DNA of 15,187 nt from Paracoccus sp. (in: a-proteobacteria) (GCA_018056045.1 JAGPGI010000020.1:1-15187); one strand, 5' to 3'; counted from the stretch's first letter, positions 1 to 7,534 are shown. Notes: generated from the letters alone by a model not told the origin. Made by a program: numbers and translations.

Positions 1-1223
1 AGGACGCATGGTGGCCGGACGTGGCCGAAACACTGGCCGAAAGCGGCGCCGAGATCCTGATCGTCCCGAATGGCAGCCCCTATCACCGCCACAAGCTGGA
101 CCTGCGCATGGGCCATATGGTCGCCCGCGTGGTCGAGACCGGCCTGCCGGCGGTCTATCTGAACTCGGTCGGCGGGCAGGATGACCAGCTTTACGATGGC
201 GCAAGTTTCGTCCTGAACCCCGGCGAGACCGGCGGCGCCACCAAGGTCGTGCAACTGCCGCCCTTTGACGAGGCGGTCGTGCATGTCGACTTCCAGCGCA
301 CGCCCGATGGCTGGCGCGCGCTGCCCGGCGCGATGGCCGATCAGCCCGACGAATGGGAACAGGATTACCGCGCCATGACCGAGGGATTGCGCGACTATAT
401 GCGCAAGTCGGGCTTCAGGAAGGTGGTGCTGGGCCTGTCGGGCGGGATCGATTCCGCGCTGGTCGCCACCATCGCCAGCGATGCGATCGGCCCCGAAAAC
501 GTGCGCTGCGTGATGCTGCCCAGCGAATACACCTCGCAGGCCAGTCTGGACGACGCCGCCGATTGCGCCGGCCGGCTGGGCACGCGGCTGGACACGGTGG
601 GCATCGAAGGCCCGCGCGACGCGGTGACCAAGGCGCTCGCGCATCTGATGGAGGGCACCAAGCCCGACACGACCGAGGAAAACATCCAGTCCCGCCTGCG
701 CGGCGTCATGCTGATGGCAATCTCGAACAAGTTCGGAGAGCTGCTGCTGACCACCGGCAACAAGTCCGAAGTCGCGGTGGGCTATGCCACGATCTATGGC
801 GACATGGCGGGCGGCTACAACCCGATCAAGGATCTCTACAAGACCCGCGTGTTTCAGACCTGCCGCTGGCGCAACCAGAATCACCGCGACTGGATGATGG
901 GCCCGGCGGGCGAGATCATCCCGCCCCAGATCATCACCAAGCCCCCCTCGGCCGAGCTGCGCCCCGACCAGAAGGATCAGGACAGCCTGCCCCCCTATGA
1001 GGTGCTGGACGCCATCCTTGAGGGGCTGGTGGAAAAGGATCTGGCGCTCAAGGATCTGGTCGCGCAGGGTTTTGACGTCGAAACCGTCAAACAGGTCGAG
1101 CGCCTGCTGTATGGCAGCGAATGGAAACGCTATCAGGCCGCCCCCGGGCCGCGCATTTCGACCAAGGCGTTCTGGCTGGACCGGCGCTATCCGCTGGTCA
1201 ACCGCTGGCGCGACAGCCTGTGA
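1..1223 (+). CDS. nadE: Glutamine-dependent NAD(+) synthetase, 3' part (5' end outside window)
   Basis: Last step of NAD synthesis: ATP-dependent amidation of nicotinate adenine dinucleotide, using ammonia released from glutamine. The frame is open from the window edge: bases 1-2 fit the end of a Glu codon and the first full codons read DAWWPDVAETL, matching the nitrilase-type C-E-D-x-W block, so the catalytic Cys lies just off the edge. Visible are the end of the glutaminase domain (PNGSPYHRHK, NSVGGQDDQLYDG) and the whole synthetase domain. The latter has the ATP-pyrophosphatase P-loop SGGIDSA (bases 438-458), TTEENIQSRLRG, TTGNKSE, YGDMAGGYNPIKDLYKT and KPPSAELRPDQKDQDSLPPY. About 406 residues are present; the family is usually about 550. 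The GTG at 21 is internal, not a start. Nearby pncA and pncB belong to the same pathway. Identity is very secure. Confidence 0.96.
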   Translation, partial: DAWWPDVAETLAESGAEILIVPNGSPYHRHKLDLRMGHMVARVVETGLPAVYLNSVGGQDDQLYDGASFVLNPGETGGATKVVQLPPFDEAVVHVDFQRTPDGWRALPGAMADQPDEWEQDYRAMTEGLRDYMRKSGFRKVVLGLSGGIDSALVATIASDAIGPENVRCVMLPSEYTSQASLDDAADCAGRLGTRLDTVGIEGPRDAVTKALAHLMEGTKPDTTEENIQSRLRGVMLMAISNKFGELLLTTGNKSEVAVGYATIYGDMAGGYNPIKDLYKTRVFQTCRWRNQNHRDWMMGPAGEIIPPQIITKPPSAELRPDQKDQDSLPPYEVLDAILEGLVEKDLALKDLVAQGFDVETVKQVERLLYGSEWKRYQAAPGPRISTKAFWLDRRYPLVNRWRDSL

Positions 1224-1236
1224 ATGGCGACAAATA

Positions 1237-1262
1237 GCGCCGGGCGAAGCCACGCCCGGCGT
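1237..1262 (+). terminator. Stem-loop just after nadE, probable terminator
   Basis: A perfect 9-bp stem (CGCCGGGCG at 1238-1246 with CGCCCGGCG at 1253-1261) closes a 6-base loop and can gain a G-U pair at 1237/1262. It starts 14 bases after the nadE stop. No T-run follows, so if it ends transcription it does so weakly or with Rho. Position and stability are seen; function is inferred. Confidence 0.55.
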
Positions 1263-1263
1263 G

Positions 1264-1480
1264 CCGGAACTGCCGTCACCATGATTACCTAATAAACTGA
1301 CATCAAAAGGGAAAATTATTAAAGACTTAGATGATCCTATCGATTTAGATAGGTTCAACGAATCCTTTTTCCGCCCTATTTGTATGTCTAGTCACCGACG
1401 GTCGTAGCCGGCGACTCCCGCCTGACATTGCGCAAGGTAGCGGCAATTTCATGACGGCGTGGTGCGATTATTAGTCTCAT
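1264..1480. other. AT-rich non-coding leader upstream of the Hint gene
   Basis: No credible gene is present. Composition drops sharply: bases 1281-1340 are about 27% G+C (16 of 60) between genes that are clearly GC-rich. It contains a 6-bp dyad CCTATC (1336-1341) / GATAGG (1348-1353) around GATTTA, and a T-run at 1366-1370. It probably holds the promoter and regulatory sites of the Hint gene, and may mark a foreign segment. I see no promoter good enough to call. Confidence 0.5.
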
Positions 1481-1481
1481 G

Positions 1482-1501
1482 CCCTGACTCACAGGGTTTT
1501 T
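1482..1501 (+). terminator. Terminator-like hairpin with T5 tract in the Hint gene 5' leader
   Basis: CCCTG (1482-1486), loop ACTCA, CAGGG (1492-1496), then TTTTT (1497-1501). This is the layout of a small intrinsic terminator, placed only 18 bases before the ATG at 1520. The stem is short (5 bp). The CCCT arm could instead pair with AGGG at 1510-1513, the only Shine-Dalgarno-like sequence for that gene. It may insulate from upstream transcription or act as an attenuator; both are inference. Confidence 0.4.
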
Positions 1502-1519
1502 GAACGATTAGGGTCTGAT

Positions 1520-2656
1520 ATGCCAACTTTAACGACCGTTCGGGCGATCGCGCTCGGATCCCACGCCGATCTGGACACCAACGAATACTTGCTCGGGGCC
1601 GAAAACGCCGGTTCCCTGTTGGGCACGACCTTTGGCTCTGCAGACAACCCGCTGGCGCGCAATATCTTTTCGGGCACACTCCGCGACGGCAGTGACAATG
1701 GCAGCATTGCCTTCAACGGTCCGCGCGGCAGCCCCGCCGGAGAATATGTCATCGTCAATGGCGCAAACCACTATCTGGATACCGGGGTCCTCTATATCGG
1801 CTCGGTGACCTATATGGACGGCACCACCGCGACCGGCATTCCGTTGCGGGTGTTGCAGGACACAACCGGCCAAATGGTTCTGGTGCCGCCGCCCACCGGC
1901 GCATCGGCGCTGGAAATCGATGCCCTGACCACGCAGCCGATCCAGTCGATCACCCTGACCAGCATCGGCCAGAACAATTTCGGCGCGCTCAACAGTTCGC
2001 GCTACGGGCTGACCGATGCGCCAACCTTTGTCTGCTTCCGCAACGGCACGCTGATCCTGACCACCCATGGCGAGGTTGCGGTCGAGGATCTGCGCGTCGG
2101 CGACATGGTCATCACCCGCGACCACGGCCCGCAGCCGCTGCGCTGGATCGGCTCGAAACGGCTTGATGCGGCCCTGCTGCACGCCTTCGACAAGCTGCGC
2201 CCTGTCCGCATCCGCGCCGGCGCGCTTGGCGCCGATCTGCCGGCGCGCGATCTTTACGTCTCGCAGCAGCATCGCGTTCTGGTCGACTCAAAGATCGCCC
2301 GGCGCATGTTTGGCGAGGCCGAGATCCTGGTCGCCGCCAAGCACCTGACCGGGATGACCGGAATCGAAATTGACGACAGTCACCAGCCGCTGGAATATTT
2401 CCATCTGCTGTTCGACCGCCACGAAATCGTCTGCTCGGAGGGTGCACAGACCGAATCCCTGTTCACCGGCCCCGAGGCGCTGAGATCCGTCGATCCCTCG
2501 GCCCGGGCAGAGATCATGGCGTTGTTCCCGGAACTTCTTGCCGGCACCGGCGCATCCGCGCCGGCGCGTCCTATCGGCAAGGCGCGCAAGGGACGGCAGC
2601 TCGCGAAGCGCCATTCGCAGAACCACCACGAGCTGCAATCGGCGCTGACGCGCTGA
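1520..2656 (+). CDS. Hint-domain (Hint_2, hedgehog/intein-type) protein
   Basis: A 378-residue stand-alone Hint protein of the kind common in Rhodobacteraceae. The Hint domain spans about residues 169-320. It opens with the nucleophile Cys172 in FVCFRNGTLIL, followed by VEDLRVGDMVITRDHGPQPLRWIG, the block-B-like LYVSQQHRVLV (His251) and the family-typical EYFHLLFDRHEIVCSEGAQTESLFTG. Hint domains catalyse an N-S acyl shift at the Cys and can cut or transfer the preceding peptide; whether this one does is unknown. Residues 1-168 are a Gly/Thr/Asn-rich region I do not recognise, with no signal peptide or membrane segment. The tail after about 340 is basic (KARKGRQLAKRH). ATG 1520 follows AGGG by 6 bases, and an in-frame stop lies upstream at 1472. 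The gene stands alone between nadE and pncB. Confidence 0.85.
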   Translation: MPTLTTVRAIALGSHADLDTNEYLLGAENAGSLLGTTFGSADNPLARNIFSGTLRDGSDNGSIAFNGPRGSPAGEYVIVNGANHYLDTGVLYIGSVTYMDGTTATGIPLRVLQDTTGQMVLVPPPTGASALEIDALTTQPIQSITLTSIGQNNFGALNSSRYGLTDAPTFVCFRNGTLILTTHGEVAVEDLRVGDMVITRDHGPQPLRWIGSKRLDAALLHAFDKLRPVRIRAGALGADLPARDLYVSQQHRVLVDSKIARRMFGEAEILVAAKHLTGMTGIEIDDSHQPLEYFHLLFDRHEIVCSEGAQTESLFTGPEALRSVDPSARAEIMALFPELLAGTGASAPARPIGKARKGRQLAKRHSQNHHELQSALTR

Positions 2657-2660
2657 TGCT

Positions 2661-2693
2661 TCAGGCCCCGGACCACCACAAGCCGGGGCCTGA
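2661..2693. terminator. Bidirectional terminator between the Hint gene and pncB
   Basis: A perfect 11-bp stem, TCAGGCCCCGG (2661-2671) with CCGGGGCCTGA (2683-2693), and an 11-base loop. It sits 4 bases after the Hint stop and 27 bases beyond the pncB stop on the other strand, so it can serve both convergent genes. The pyrimidine-rich TCTTCCCCCTC follows on the plus strand, not a pure T-run. Confidence 0.75.
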
Positions 2694-2720
2694 TCTTCCC
2701 CCTCGGTGGCCCGGCGCCGC

Positions 2721-4031
2721 CTAGACCAGAACCGCGATGCGCTCCTGCGGGCCGGTCTCGAACACCCGGCGATAGCGGGCGATTTCGTCCTTGGGGCCGG
2801 TGGCTTTTTCGGGATTGTCCGACAGCTTGACCGTGGGCCGGCCATTCGCGGCGACCGCCTTGCAAACCAGCGAAAACGGCGCCAGCCCGTCCCCCGGCAC
2901 CAGGCCACGGAAATCATTGGTCAAAAGCGTGCCCCAGCCAAAGCTGACCTTGACCCGGCCGCGAAAACGGTGGAACAGCTCGCCGACCTTGGCGACATCC
3001 AGCCCGTCGGAAAAGATGATCAGCTTGTCGCGCGGGTCCTCGCCCCGCTCCTGCCACCAGCGGATCGCCATTTCGGCGCCCTCGACCGGATCGCCGCTGT
3101 CGACGCGGATGCCGGTCCAGCCCGCCAGCCAGTCCGGCGCATGGTCCAGAAACCCCTTGCTGCCATAGGTGTCGGGCAGGATGATGCGCAGCATCCCCTC
3201 ATGTTCCTCGTGCCAGTCGGCAAGGACGCGGTAGGGGGCCTGACGCAGTTCCTCGTCCGTATCGGCCAGCGCCGCATAGACCATGGGCAGTTCATGGGCA
3301 TTGGTGCCGATCGCCTCGATATCGCGGCGCATGGCGATCAGGCAATTCGAGGTGCCGATGAAGCGCTGATCGCCCAGCCCCTCGACCAGCGCCTGCACGC
3401 ACCAGTCCTGCCACAGAAAGCTGTGCCGCCGCCGGGTGCCGAAATCGGCCATGCGCAGGTCGGGGCCAAGCTCGCGCAGATCCTCGATTTTTTCCCAAAG
3501 CCGGGCCATGGCGCGGGCATAGAGCACCTGCAGTTCGAACCGGCCCATGTCCTTCAAGACGGCGCGCGAGCGCAGTTCCATGATGATCGCCAAAGCCGGG
3601 ATTTCCCACAGCATGACCTCGGGCCAGCTGCCTTCAAAGGTCAACTCATACTGGCCGTCGCGCTTTTCCAGATGATAGGCGGGCAGGCGCAGATTCTCGA
3701 GAAATTCCATGAAATCCGGGCGGAACATCTGTCGCTTGCCGTAAAACGTATTGCCGCGCAGCCATGTGCTTTCGCCGCGCGCCAGCGTCAGGCCGCGCAC
3801 ATGGTCCAGCTGCTCGCGCAACTCACCCTCGTCGATCAGGTCGGCCAGGCGGATGCGGGTGGTGCGGTTGATCAGGCTGAAGGCCACCTGCGTGTCGGGG
3901 CGGTTGCGGAACACCGACTGGCACATCAAGAGCTTGTAGAAGTCGGTATCGATCAGCGAACGCACGATCGGGTCGATCTTCCATTTGTGGTTATAGACGC
4001 GGGCCGCGATATCGACGGTCGGGATCATCAT
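2721..4031 (-). CDS. pncB: Nicotinate phosphoribosyltransferase
   Basis: Converts nicotinate and PRPP to nicotinate mononucleotide with ATP hydrolysis, in the Preiss-Handler NAD salvage route. Protein of 436 residues, normal for the family. Seen in order: [17 protein letters not shown] (residues 25-41), [10 protein letters not shown] (195-204), IGTSNCLIA (225-233), [10 protein letters not shown] (241-250, His246 being the likely phosphorylated histidine), GIRVDSGDP (307-315) and [11 protein letters not shown] (364-374). The start at 4031 is chosen because AGGAG lies 10 bases upstream and the ATG overlaps the pncA stop by four bases (ATGA). A second ATG at 4028 is possible and would remove one Met. 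An open reading frame continues upstream inside pncA but looks like out-of-frame noise. Co-transcribed and probably translationally coupled with pncA. Confidence 0.96.
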   Translation of the reverse strand: MMIPTVDIAARVYNHKWKIDPIVRSLIDTDFYKLLMCQSVFRNRPDTQVAFSLINRTTRIRLADLIDEGELREQLDHVRGLTLARGESTWLRGNTFYGKRQMFRPDFMEFLENLRLPAYHLEKRDGQYELTFEGSWPEVMLWEIPALAIIMELRSRAVLKDMGRFELQVLYARAMARLWEKIEDLRELGPDLRMADFGTRRRHSFLWQDWCVQALVEGLGDQRFIGTSNCLIAMRRDIEAIGTNAHELPMVYAALADTDEELRQAPYRVLADWHEEHEGMLRIILPDTYGSKGFLDHAPDWLAGWTGIRVDSGDPVEGAEMAIRWWQERGEDPRDKLIIFSDGLDVAKVGELFHRFRGRVKVSFGWGTLLTNDFRGLVPGDGLAPFSLVCKAVAANGRPTVKLSDNPEKATGPKDEIARYRRVFETGPQERIAVLV

Positions 4032-4624
4032 GCCAGTATCACTCCTGACGTGCGCATGGACTGGCGGGCGCCCTCGCGGGAGCCGTTCAGGTCGATGGCC
4101 CGCGTCGCCGCCTCGATGACGGTGGCGCGAAAGCCCAGATTGGCAGCGTCGATGGCCGACCACGACACGCAGAAATCATGCGCCAGCCCGACAAAGGTCA
4201 GGTCCGACAGGCCGCGGTCACGCAGATAGCCGGCAAGGCCGGTGGGCGTCTGGTGGTCGTTCTCGTAAAAGGCCGAATAGCTGTCGATCTGGGGCCGAAA
4301 GCCCTTGCGGATCACCAGATCGGCATGGTCGACGGCCAGATTCGGGTGAAACTCCGCCCCTGCCGTCCCGATCACGCAATGGCTGGGCCAAAGAACCTGC
4401 GGCCCGTATGGCATCTGGATCTCGGAAAAGGCCGCGGCGCCGGGATGGTTCTCGGCAAAGCTCATATGCTCGGGCGGGTGCCAGTCCTGCGTCAGCACCA
4501 CCGCGTCAAATTCCGCCATCATGTCATTGATCGGACCGACGATTTCATCCCCGCCGGCCACGGGCAGACGACCACCGGGACAGAAATCCGGCTGCATGTC
4601 GATGACGATCAGGGCGCGTGCCAT
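4028..4624 (-). CDS. pncA: Nicotinamidase (pyrazinamidase family)
   Basis: Hydrolyses nicotinamide to nicotinate and ammonia, feeding PncB. The 198-residue cysteine hydrolase has all expected elements: catalytic Asp9 in [13 protein letters not shown], metal-binding Asp47 and His49 in TQDWHPPEH, His82 in [16 protein letters not shown], catalytic Lys107 in VIRKGF, and nucleophile Cys152 in [13 protein letters not shown]. Residue roles come from characterised PncA proteins. The start at 4624 ([11 protein letters not shown]) fits the family and has GAGG 6 bases upstream; an in-frame extension to 4684 has no support. Its TGA stop overlaps the pncB start by four bases. The gene is divergent from the dicarboxylate transporter. 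Confidence 0.96.
   Translation of the reverse strand: MARALIVIDMQPDFCPGGRLPVAGGDEIVGPINDMMAEFDAVVLTQDWHPPEHMSFAENHPGAAAFSEIQMPYGPQVLWPSHCVIGTAGAEFHPNLAVDHADLVIRKGFRPQIDSYSAFYENDHQTPTGLAGYLRDRGLSDLTFVGLAHDFCVSWSAIDAANLGFRATVIEAATRAIDLNGSREGARQSMRTSGVILA
4042..4046 (-). promoter_or_regulatory. Ribosome binding site of pncB inside pncA
   Basis: AGGAG on the minus strand, 10 bases before the ATG at 4031 and lying within the last codons of pncA. It decides for a start in the ATGATG cluster rather than the long upstream extension, and favours the first ATG of the two. Confidence 0.6.
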
Positions 4625-4662
4625 GCGGGGCCTCGGAGTTCTGGGCTGCGGTACTGACGCCA

Positions 4663-4691
4663 ACGCTAGGGCGGGGCCGCACAAGCGTCAA
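4663..4691 (-). promoter_or_regulatory. Candidate sigma-70-type promoter for pncA-pncB
   Basis: On the minus strand TTGACG (4691-4686), a 17-base spacer and TAGCGT (4668-4663). The -35 matches consensus at 5 of 6 positions and the -10 at 3 of 6. Transcription would start near 4656, giving a leader of about 32 bases. The 6-bp inverted repeat TGACGC (4655-4660) / GCGTCA (4685-4690) brackets the -10 and touches the -35, so it could be an operator; this part is speculative. Confidence 0.42.
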
Positions 4692-4704
4692 TGCCGGCAG
4701 TCTA

Positions 4705-4734
4705 TTGCGACAAATCGCGGCCTGCGTTTAGGCT
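4705..4734 (+). promoter_or_regulatory. Candidate promoter for the dicarboxylate transporter
   Basis: TTGCGA (4705-4710), an 18-base spacer and TAGGCT (4729-4734). Matches to consensus are 4 of 6 and 3 of 6, so this is weak. It is the best pair in the short divergent gap, and would give a leader of about 30 bases. Confidence 0.3.
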
Positions 4735-4755
4735 GACCCGAAGTAACCATTACAT

Positions 4756-4762
4756 GAGGGAG
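4756..4762 (+). promoter_or_regulatory. Ribosome binding site that fixes the transporter start
   Basis: GAGGGAG, 9 bases before the ATG at 4772. It rules out the in-frame ATGs at 4691 and 4754, which have no comparable upstream sequence; the one at 4754 overlaps the site. Confidence 0.65.
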
Positions 4763-4771
4763 CGCACGACC

Positions 4772-6376
4772 ATGCCACAGGAGAACCTGCCGATCGAACC
4801 ACGCCAGCAGGGAGAATATGATGAATATGACAGCGGGCCGGGCCGTTCGGCGGCCATGGTCTGGGGCCTGCGCGCTGCCGGCCTGATCGTCGCCGGCATC
4901 GTCTGGCTGCTTCTGGGCAATTCCGAGGGGCTGTCCCCCGACGCGCGCGCCGTCGCCGCCATCGGCACGCTGATGGCGATCTGGTGGATGAGCGAGTCGA
5001 TCCCGTTATCGGCCACCTCGCTTTTGCCCATCGTCCTGATCCCGATGCTGACCGAGCGCACCGTCAGCGAGGCCACCGCCCCCTATGCCAGTTCCATCGT
5101 GTTCCTGTTCCTTGGCGGCTTCCTGATCGCCATCGCCATGGAGAAATGGAACCTGCATCGCCGCATCGCGCTCTTGACCCTGCGCCGCGTGGGCGTCGAG
5201 CCAAGGCGCATCGTGCTGGGCATGATGCTGGCCACGGGCTTTCTGTCGATGTGGGTGTCAAACACCGCCACCACGCTGATGATGCTGCCCATCGGTCTTT
5301 CGATCCTGACCCTTGTGATCGAGCGCAGCGGCCGCTCCGGCGACGGTCATGCCGCCGAGGATCTGGCGGCCGGCGGCAAGATCAGCGAGGTCGTCCATGA
5401 CGAGAACATCAAGCGTTTCGGCATCTGCCTGATCCTGTCGATCGCGTGGTCCGCGACCATCGGGGGTCTGGGCACGCTTCTGGGCAGCCCGCCCAACGCC
5501 ATTGTCGCGGGCTATGTCTCCGACGAGCTGCAGCGCAAGATCGGCTTTCTGGAATGGATGATGATCGGCCTGCCGCTGGCTCTGGTCTTCATCCTGATCG
5601 CGTGGTTCCTGATGACGCGGGTCATCTTTCGCTTTGACCTCAGCGAGGTGCCCGGCGGCAAGCGCATGATCGACGAGCAGATCGCCGAGCTTGGCCCGGT
5701 CAGTCAGGGCGAGCGCATGGTGATGATCGTCTTTGGCTCGGCCGCGTTTTTGTGGGTGGTGCCGGGTCTGCTGACCAGCATCACCGGCTCGGAACTGGGC
5801 TTTCTGGGCAGCCTTGACGACACCGCCATCGCCATTGCCGCCGGCATCGCGCTGTTCATCCTGCCCGGCCGGGGCCGCACCACCATGGTCCTGAACTGGA
5901 AGGATGCCGAGGATGGGCTGCCCTGGGGCGTGCTCTTGCTGTTCGGGGGCGGGCTCAGCCTTGCGGGCGCGGTCGCGGCCAGCGGGCTGGACGAATGGTT
6001 CGGCCAGCAGGTGCAGGGCCTTGGCGCGCTGCCGCCGATCCTGCTGATCATGGCGGTGACGACGCTGATCCTGTTCCTGACCGAGATCACCTCGAACACC
6101 GCGACGGCGGCGACCTTCATCCCGATTCTGGGTGGGGTGGCGCTGGGGATCGGGGCCGATCCGATGGCGCTGCTGATCCCGGCGGCCTTCGCGGCGACCT
6201 GCGCCTTCATGCTGCCAGTGGGGACGCCCCCGAATGCCATCGTCTTTGGCACCGGGGCCGTCACCATCGGGCAGATGGCGCGGGGCGGGTTCGTCCTGAA
6301 CCTTGTCGGTATCATCCTGATCACCATGTTCATCTATCTTCTGGGGGGGATCGCGCTGGGGATCACCTTCGGATGA
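4772..6376 (+). CDS. DASS/SLC13-type sodium:dicarboxylate (anion) symporter
   Basis: A 534-residue inner-membrane protein of the divalent anion:Na+ symporter family, which takes up C4-dicarboxylates or sulfate with sodium. The inverted-repeat architecture is clear: two SNTAT motifs (residues 163-167 in SMWVSNTATTLMMLP and 441-445 in TEITSNTATAATFIP) and two paired LGSPPNAI / VGTPPNAI segments (238-244 and 483-490). In known structures these bind Na+ and the substrate carboxylates. Many hydrophobic segments lie between about residue 32 and 532. An unusual acidic soluble N-terminus (EYDEYDSG, 15-22) precedes the first membrane segment. The exact substrate cannot be read from sequence; dicarboxylate is more likely than sulfate given the lack of TrkA-type inserts and the nearby malic enzyme. 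Start set by the GAGGGAG site. Confidence 0.9.
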   Translation: MPQENLPIEPRQQGEYDEYDSGPGRSAAMVWGLRAAGLIVAGIVWLLLGNSEGLSPDARAVAAIGTLMAIWWMSESIPLSATSLLPIVLIPMLTERTVSEATAPYASSIVFLFLGGFLIAIAMEKWNLHRRIALLTLRRVGVEPRRIVLGMMLATGFLSMWVSNTATTLMMLPIGLSILTLVIERSGRSGDGHAAEDLAAGGKISEVVHDENIKRFGICLILSIAWSATIGGLGTLLGSPPNAIVAGYVSDELQRKIGFLEWMMIGLPLALVFILIAWFLMTRVIFRFDLSEVPGGKRMIDEQIAELGPVSQGERMVMIVFGSAAFLWVVPGLLTSITGSELGFLGSLDDTAIAIAAGIALFILPGRGRTTMVLNWKDAEDGLPWGVLLLFGGGLSLAGAVAASGLDEWFGQQVQGLGALPPILLIMAVTTLILFLTEITSNTATAATFIPILGGVALGIGADPMALLIPAAFAATCAFMLPVGTPPNAIVFGTGAVTIGQMARGGFVLNLVGIILITMFIYLLGGIALGITFG

Positions 6377-6412
6377 TTTGACGACACTCCGCGCGGCGGC
6401 TATGGCCAAGAC

Positions 6413-7315
6413 ATGCTGACCGTCGCCGCGCTTTACCACTTTACCCCCTTTCCCGACCCTCAGGCGCTGAAGGGTCCGTTGGCCAGTGTCGCCTGCACCC
6501 ATGGCGTGCGCGGCACGCTTTTGCTGGCGCGCGAGGGGATCAACGGCACCATCGCCGGCCCGCGCGAGGGGATCGATGCCGTCCTGGCCCATATCCGCGC
6601 CCTGCCCGGCTGCGCCGATCTGATCTGGAAGGAAAGCACCGCCGAGACCATGCCCTTTGGCCGCATGAAGGTGCGCCTCAAGCGTGAGATCGTCACCATG
6701 GGCCAGCCCGATGTCGATCCGACCGCCGCCGTCGGGCGCTATGTCACGCCGGCCGACTGGAACGCGCTGATCTCGGCCCCCGATGTCGCGGTGATCGACA
6801 CCCGCAACGATTACGAGGTCCAGATCGGCACCTTCGCCGGCGCCGTCGACCCAGAGACGCGCAGCTTTCGCGACTTTCCGGTCTGGTGGCGCGAGAATGC
6901 GCATCGCTTCCAGGGCAAGCGCATCGCCATGTTCTGCACCGGCGGCATCCGCTGCGAGAAATCGACGAATTTCCTGCTGGGCGAGGGCATCGAGGATGTC
7001 TTTCACCTGCAAGGCGGCATCCTGAAATACCTTGAAGACATCCCCGAGGCGGACAGCCTGTGGCAGGGCGAATGCTTCGTCTTTGACAAGCGCGTCAGTC
7101 TTGGCCACGGGCTGCGGCAGGGGCATTACGACCTGTGCCACGCCTGCCGCCGCCCCCTCGCCCCCGAGGACCGCGCCCGCCCCGAATATGAGCCGGGCGT
7201 CGCCTGCCACCGCTGCGCGGGCGAATATTCCGATGCCGACCGCGCCCGCTTTCGCGAACGCCAGCACCAGACCGAGCTGGCCGCCGCGCGCGGTGAGGAC
7301 CATTTCGGCGGATGA
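6413..7315 (+). CDS. trhO: tRNA uridine(34) hydroxylase, rhodanese-domain (TrhO/YceA)
   Basis: Oxygen-dependent enzyme that makes 5-hydroxyuridine at the wobble position of certain tRNAs, first step toward cmo5U/mcmo5U-type modifications. The 300-residue protein has the N-terminal UPF0176 domain (GTLLLAREGINGTIAG, 34-49), the rhodanese domain with VIDTRNDYEVQIGTF (127-141) and the active loop MFCTGGIRCEKST (173-185, active Cys175), then a C-terminal region with CHAC (242-245) and CHRC (265-268) that looks like a metal site. The ATG at 6413 fits the usual family start MLTVAALY but has no good Shine-Dalgarno. A six-codon frame (ATG 6402 to TGA 6419) overlaps the start. It lies 36 bases after the transporter, so the two may share a transcript. 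Confidence 0.93.
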   Translation: MLTVAALYHFTPFPDPQALKGPLASVACTHGVRGTLLLAREGINGTIAGPREGIDAVLAHIRALPGCADLIWKESTAETMPFGRMKVRLKREIVTMGQPDVDPTAAVGRYVTPADWNALISAPDVAVIDTRNDYEVQIGTFAGAVDPETRSFRDFPVWWRENAHRFQGKRIAMFCTGGIRCEKSTNFLLGEGIEDVFHLQGGILKYLEDIPEADSLWQGECFVFDKRVSLGHGLRQGHYDLCHACRRPLAPEDRARPEYEPGVACHRCAGEYSDADRARFRERQHQTELAAARGEDHFGG

Positions 7316-7324
7316 GCCCATCCC

Positions 7325-7365
7325 TTCGCCAGTTTCGATGCGGGCGAGGATCGCCCTTTGGCGAA
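7325..7365. terminator. Nested stem-loop after trhO, probable transcript end
   Basis: Inner stem GGGCGA (7342-7347) / TCGCCC (7351-7356) with a 3-base loop, enclosed by an outer 7-bp stem TTCGCCA (7325-7331) / TGGCGAA (7359-7365). The left side has a 10-base bulge and the right a 2-base bulge. It begins 10 bases after the trhO stop. TTT follows the inner stem, so a weak intrinsic terminator or RNA-end structure is likely. Confidence 0.45.
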
Positions 7366-7514
7366 CAGATGGAGATCGGCCCATAACTTGAGCAGCGCTG
7401 TGACTTTACGCCGAATGTGGGTCGCCCGCTCGCGGGCATCCTTTCGGACGCGCTGGGGGCTGCCGCAGGCCTCGCCCGCGCGGCGCGACATCGAACCCGC
7501 CGCCTGAGGCGGGC
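7366..7514. other. Short convergent intergenic stretch
   Basis: No supported gene. It holds further small GC-rich hairpins, such as GCCCG/CGGGC near 7430 and CCCGCC (7496-7501) / GGCGGG (7508-7513). A 121-codon minus-strand frame crosses it and runs into trhO but has no ribosome binding site. Confidence 0.4.
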
Positions 7515-7534
7515 CGCTGCCCGGAAAGGCAGCG
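7515..7534 (-). terminator. Stem-loop downstream of maeB, probable terminator
   Basis: A perfect 7-bp stem CGCTGCC (7515-7521) / GGCAGCG (7528-7534) with a 6-base loop, 25 bases beyond the maeB stop on the minus strand. There is no T-run after it on either strand. A second hairpin (7496-7513) follows directly, so the pair may act together. Confidence 0.5.

Noticed and set aside
2706..4229. Plus-strand open frame of 507 codons
   Set aside because: Antisense to pncB, whose motifs are unambiguous; no recognisable domain.
4625..4684. N-terminal extension of PncA by 20 residues
   Set aside because: The family starts at [11 protein letters not shown]; the extension overlaps the promoter, and GAGG is correctly placed for 4624.
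1227..4719. Shared GCGACAAAT-x-GCG at 1227-1239 and 4707-4719, next to NAD genes
   Set aside because: A 12-of-13 match is expected by chance in a window of this length on both strands, and the first copy lies after a gene, not before one.
5258..7384. Minus-strand open frame of 708 codons
   Set aside because: Antisense to the symporter and trhO; low-complexity H/D/Q/R/G composition typical of a mirror frame.
7126..7491. Minus-strand 121-codon frame between maeB and trhO
   Set aside because: Two thirds lies antisense to trhO, there is no ribosome site, and it crosses the probable terminators of both neighbours.
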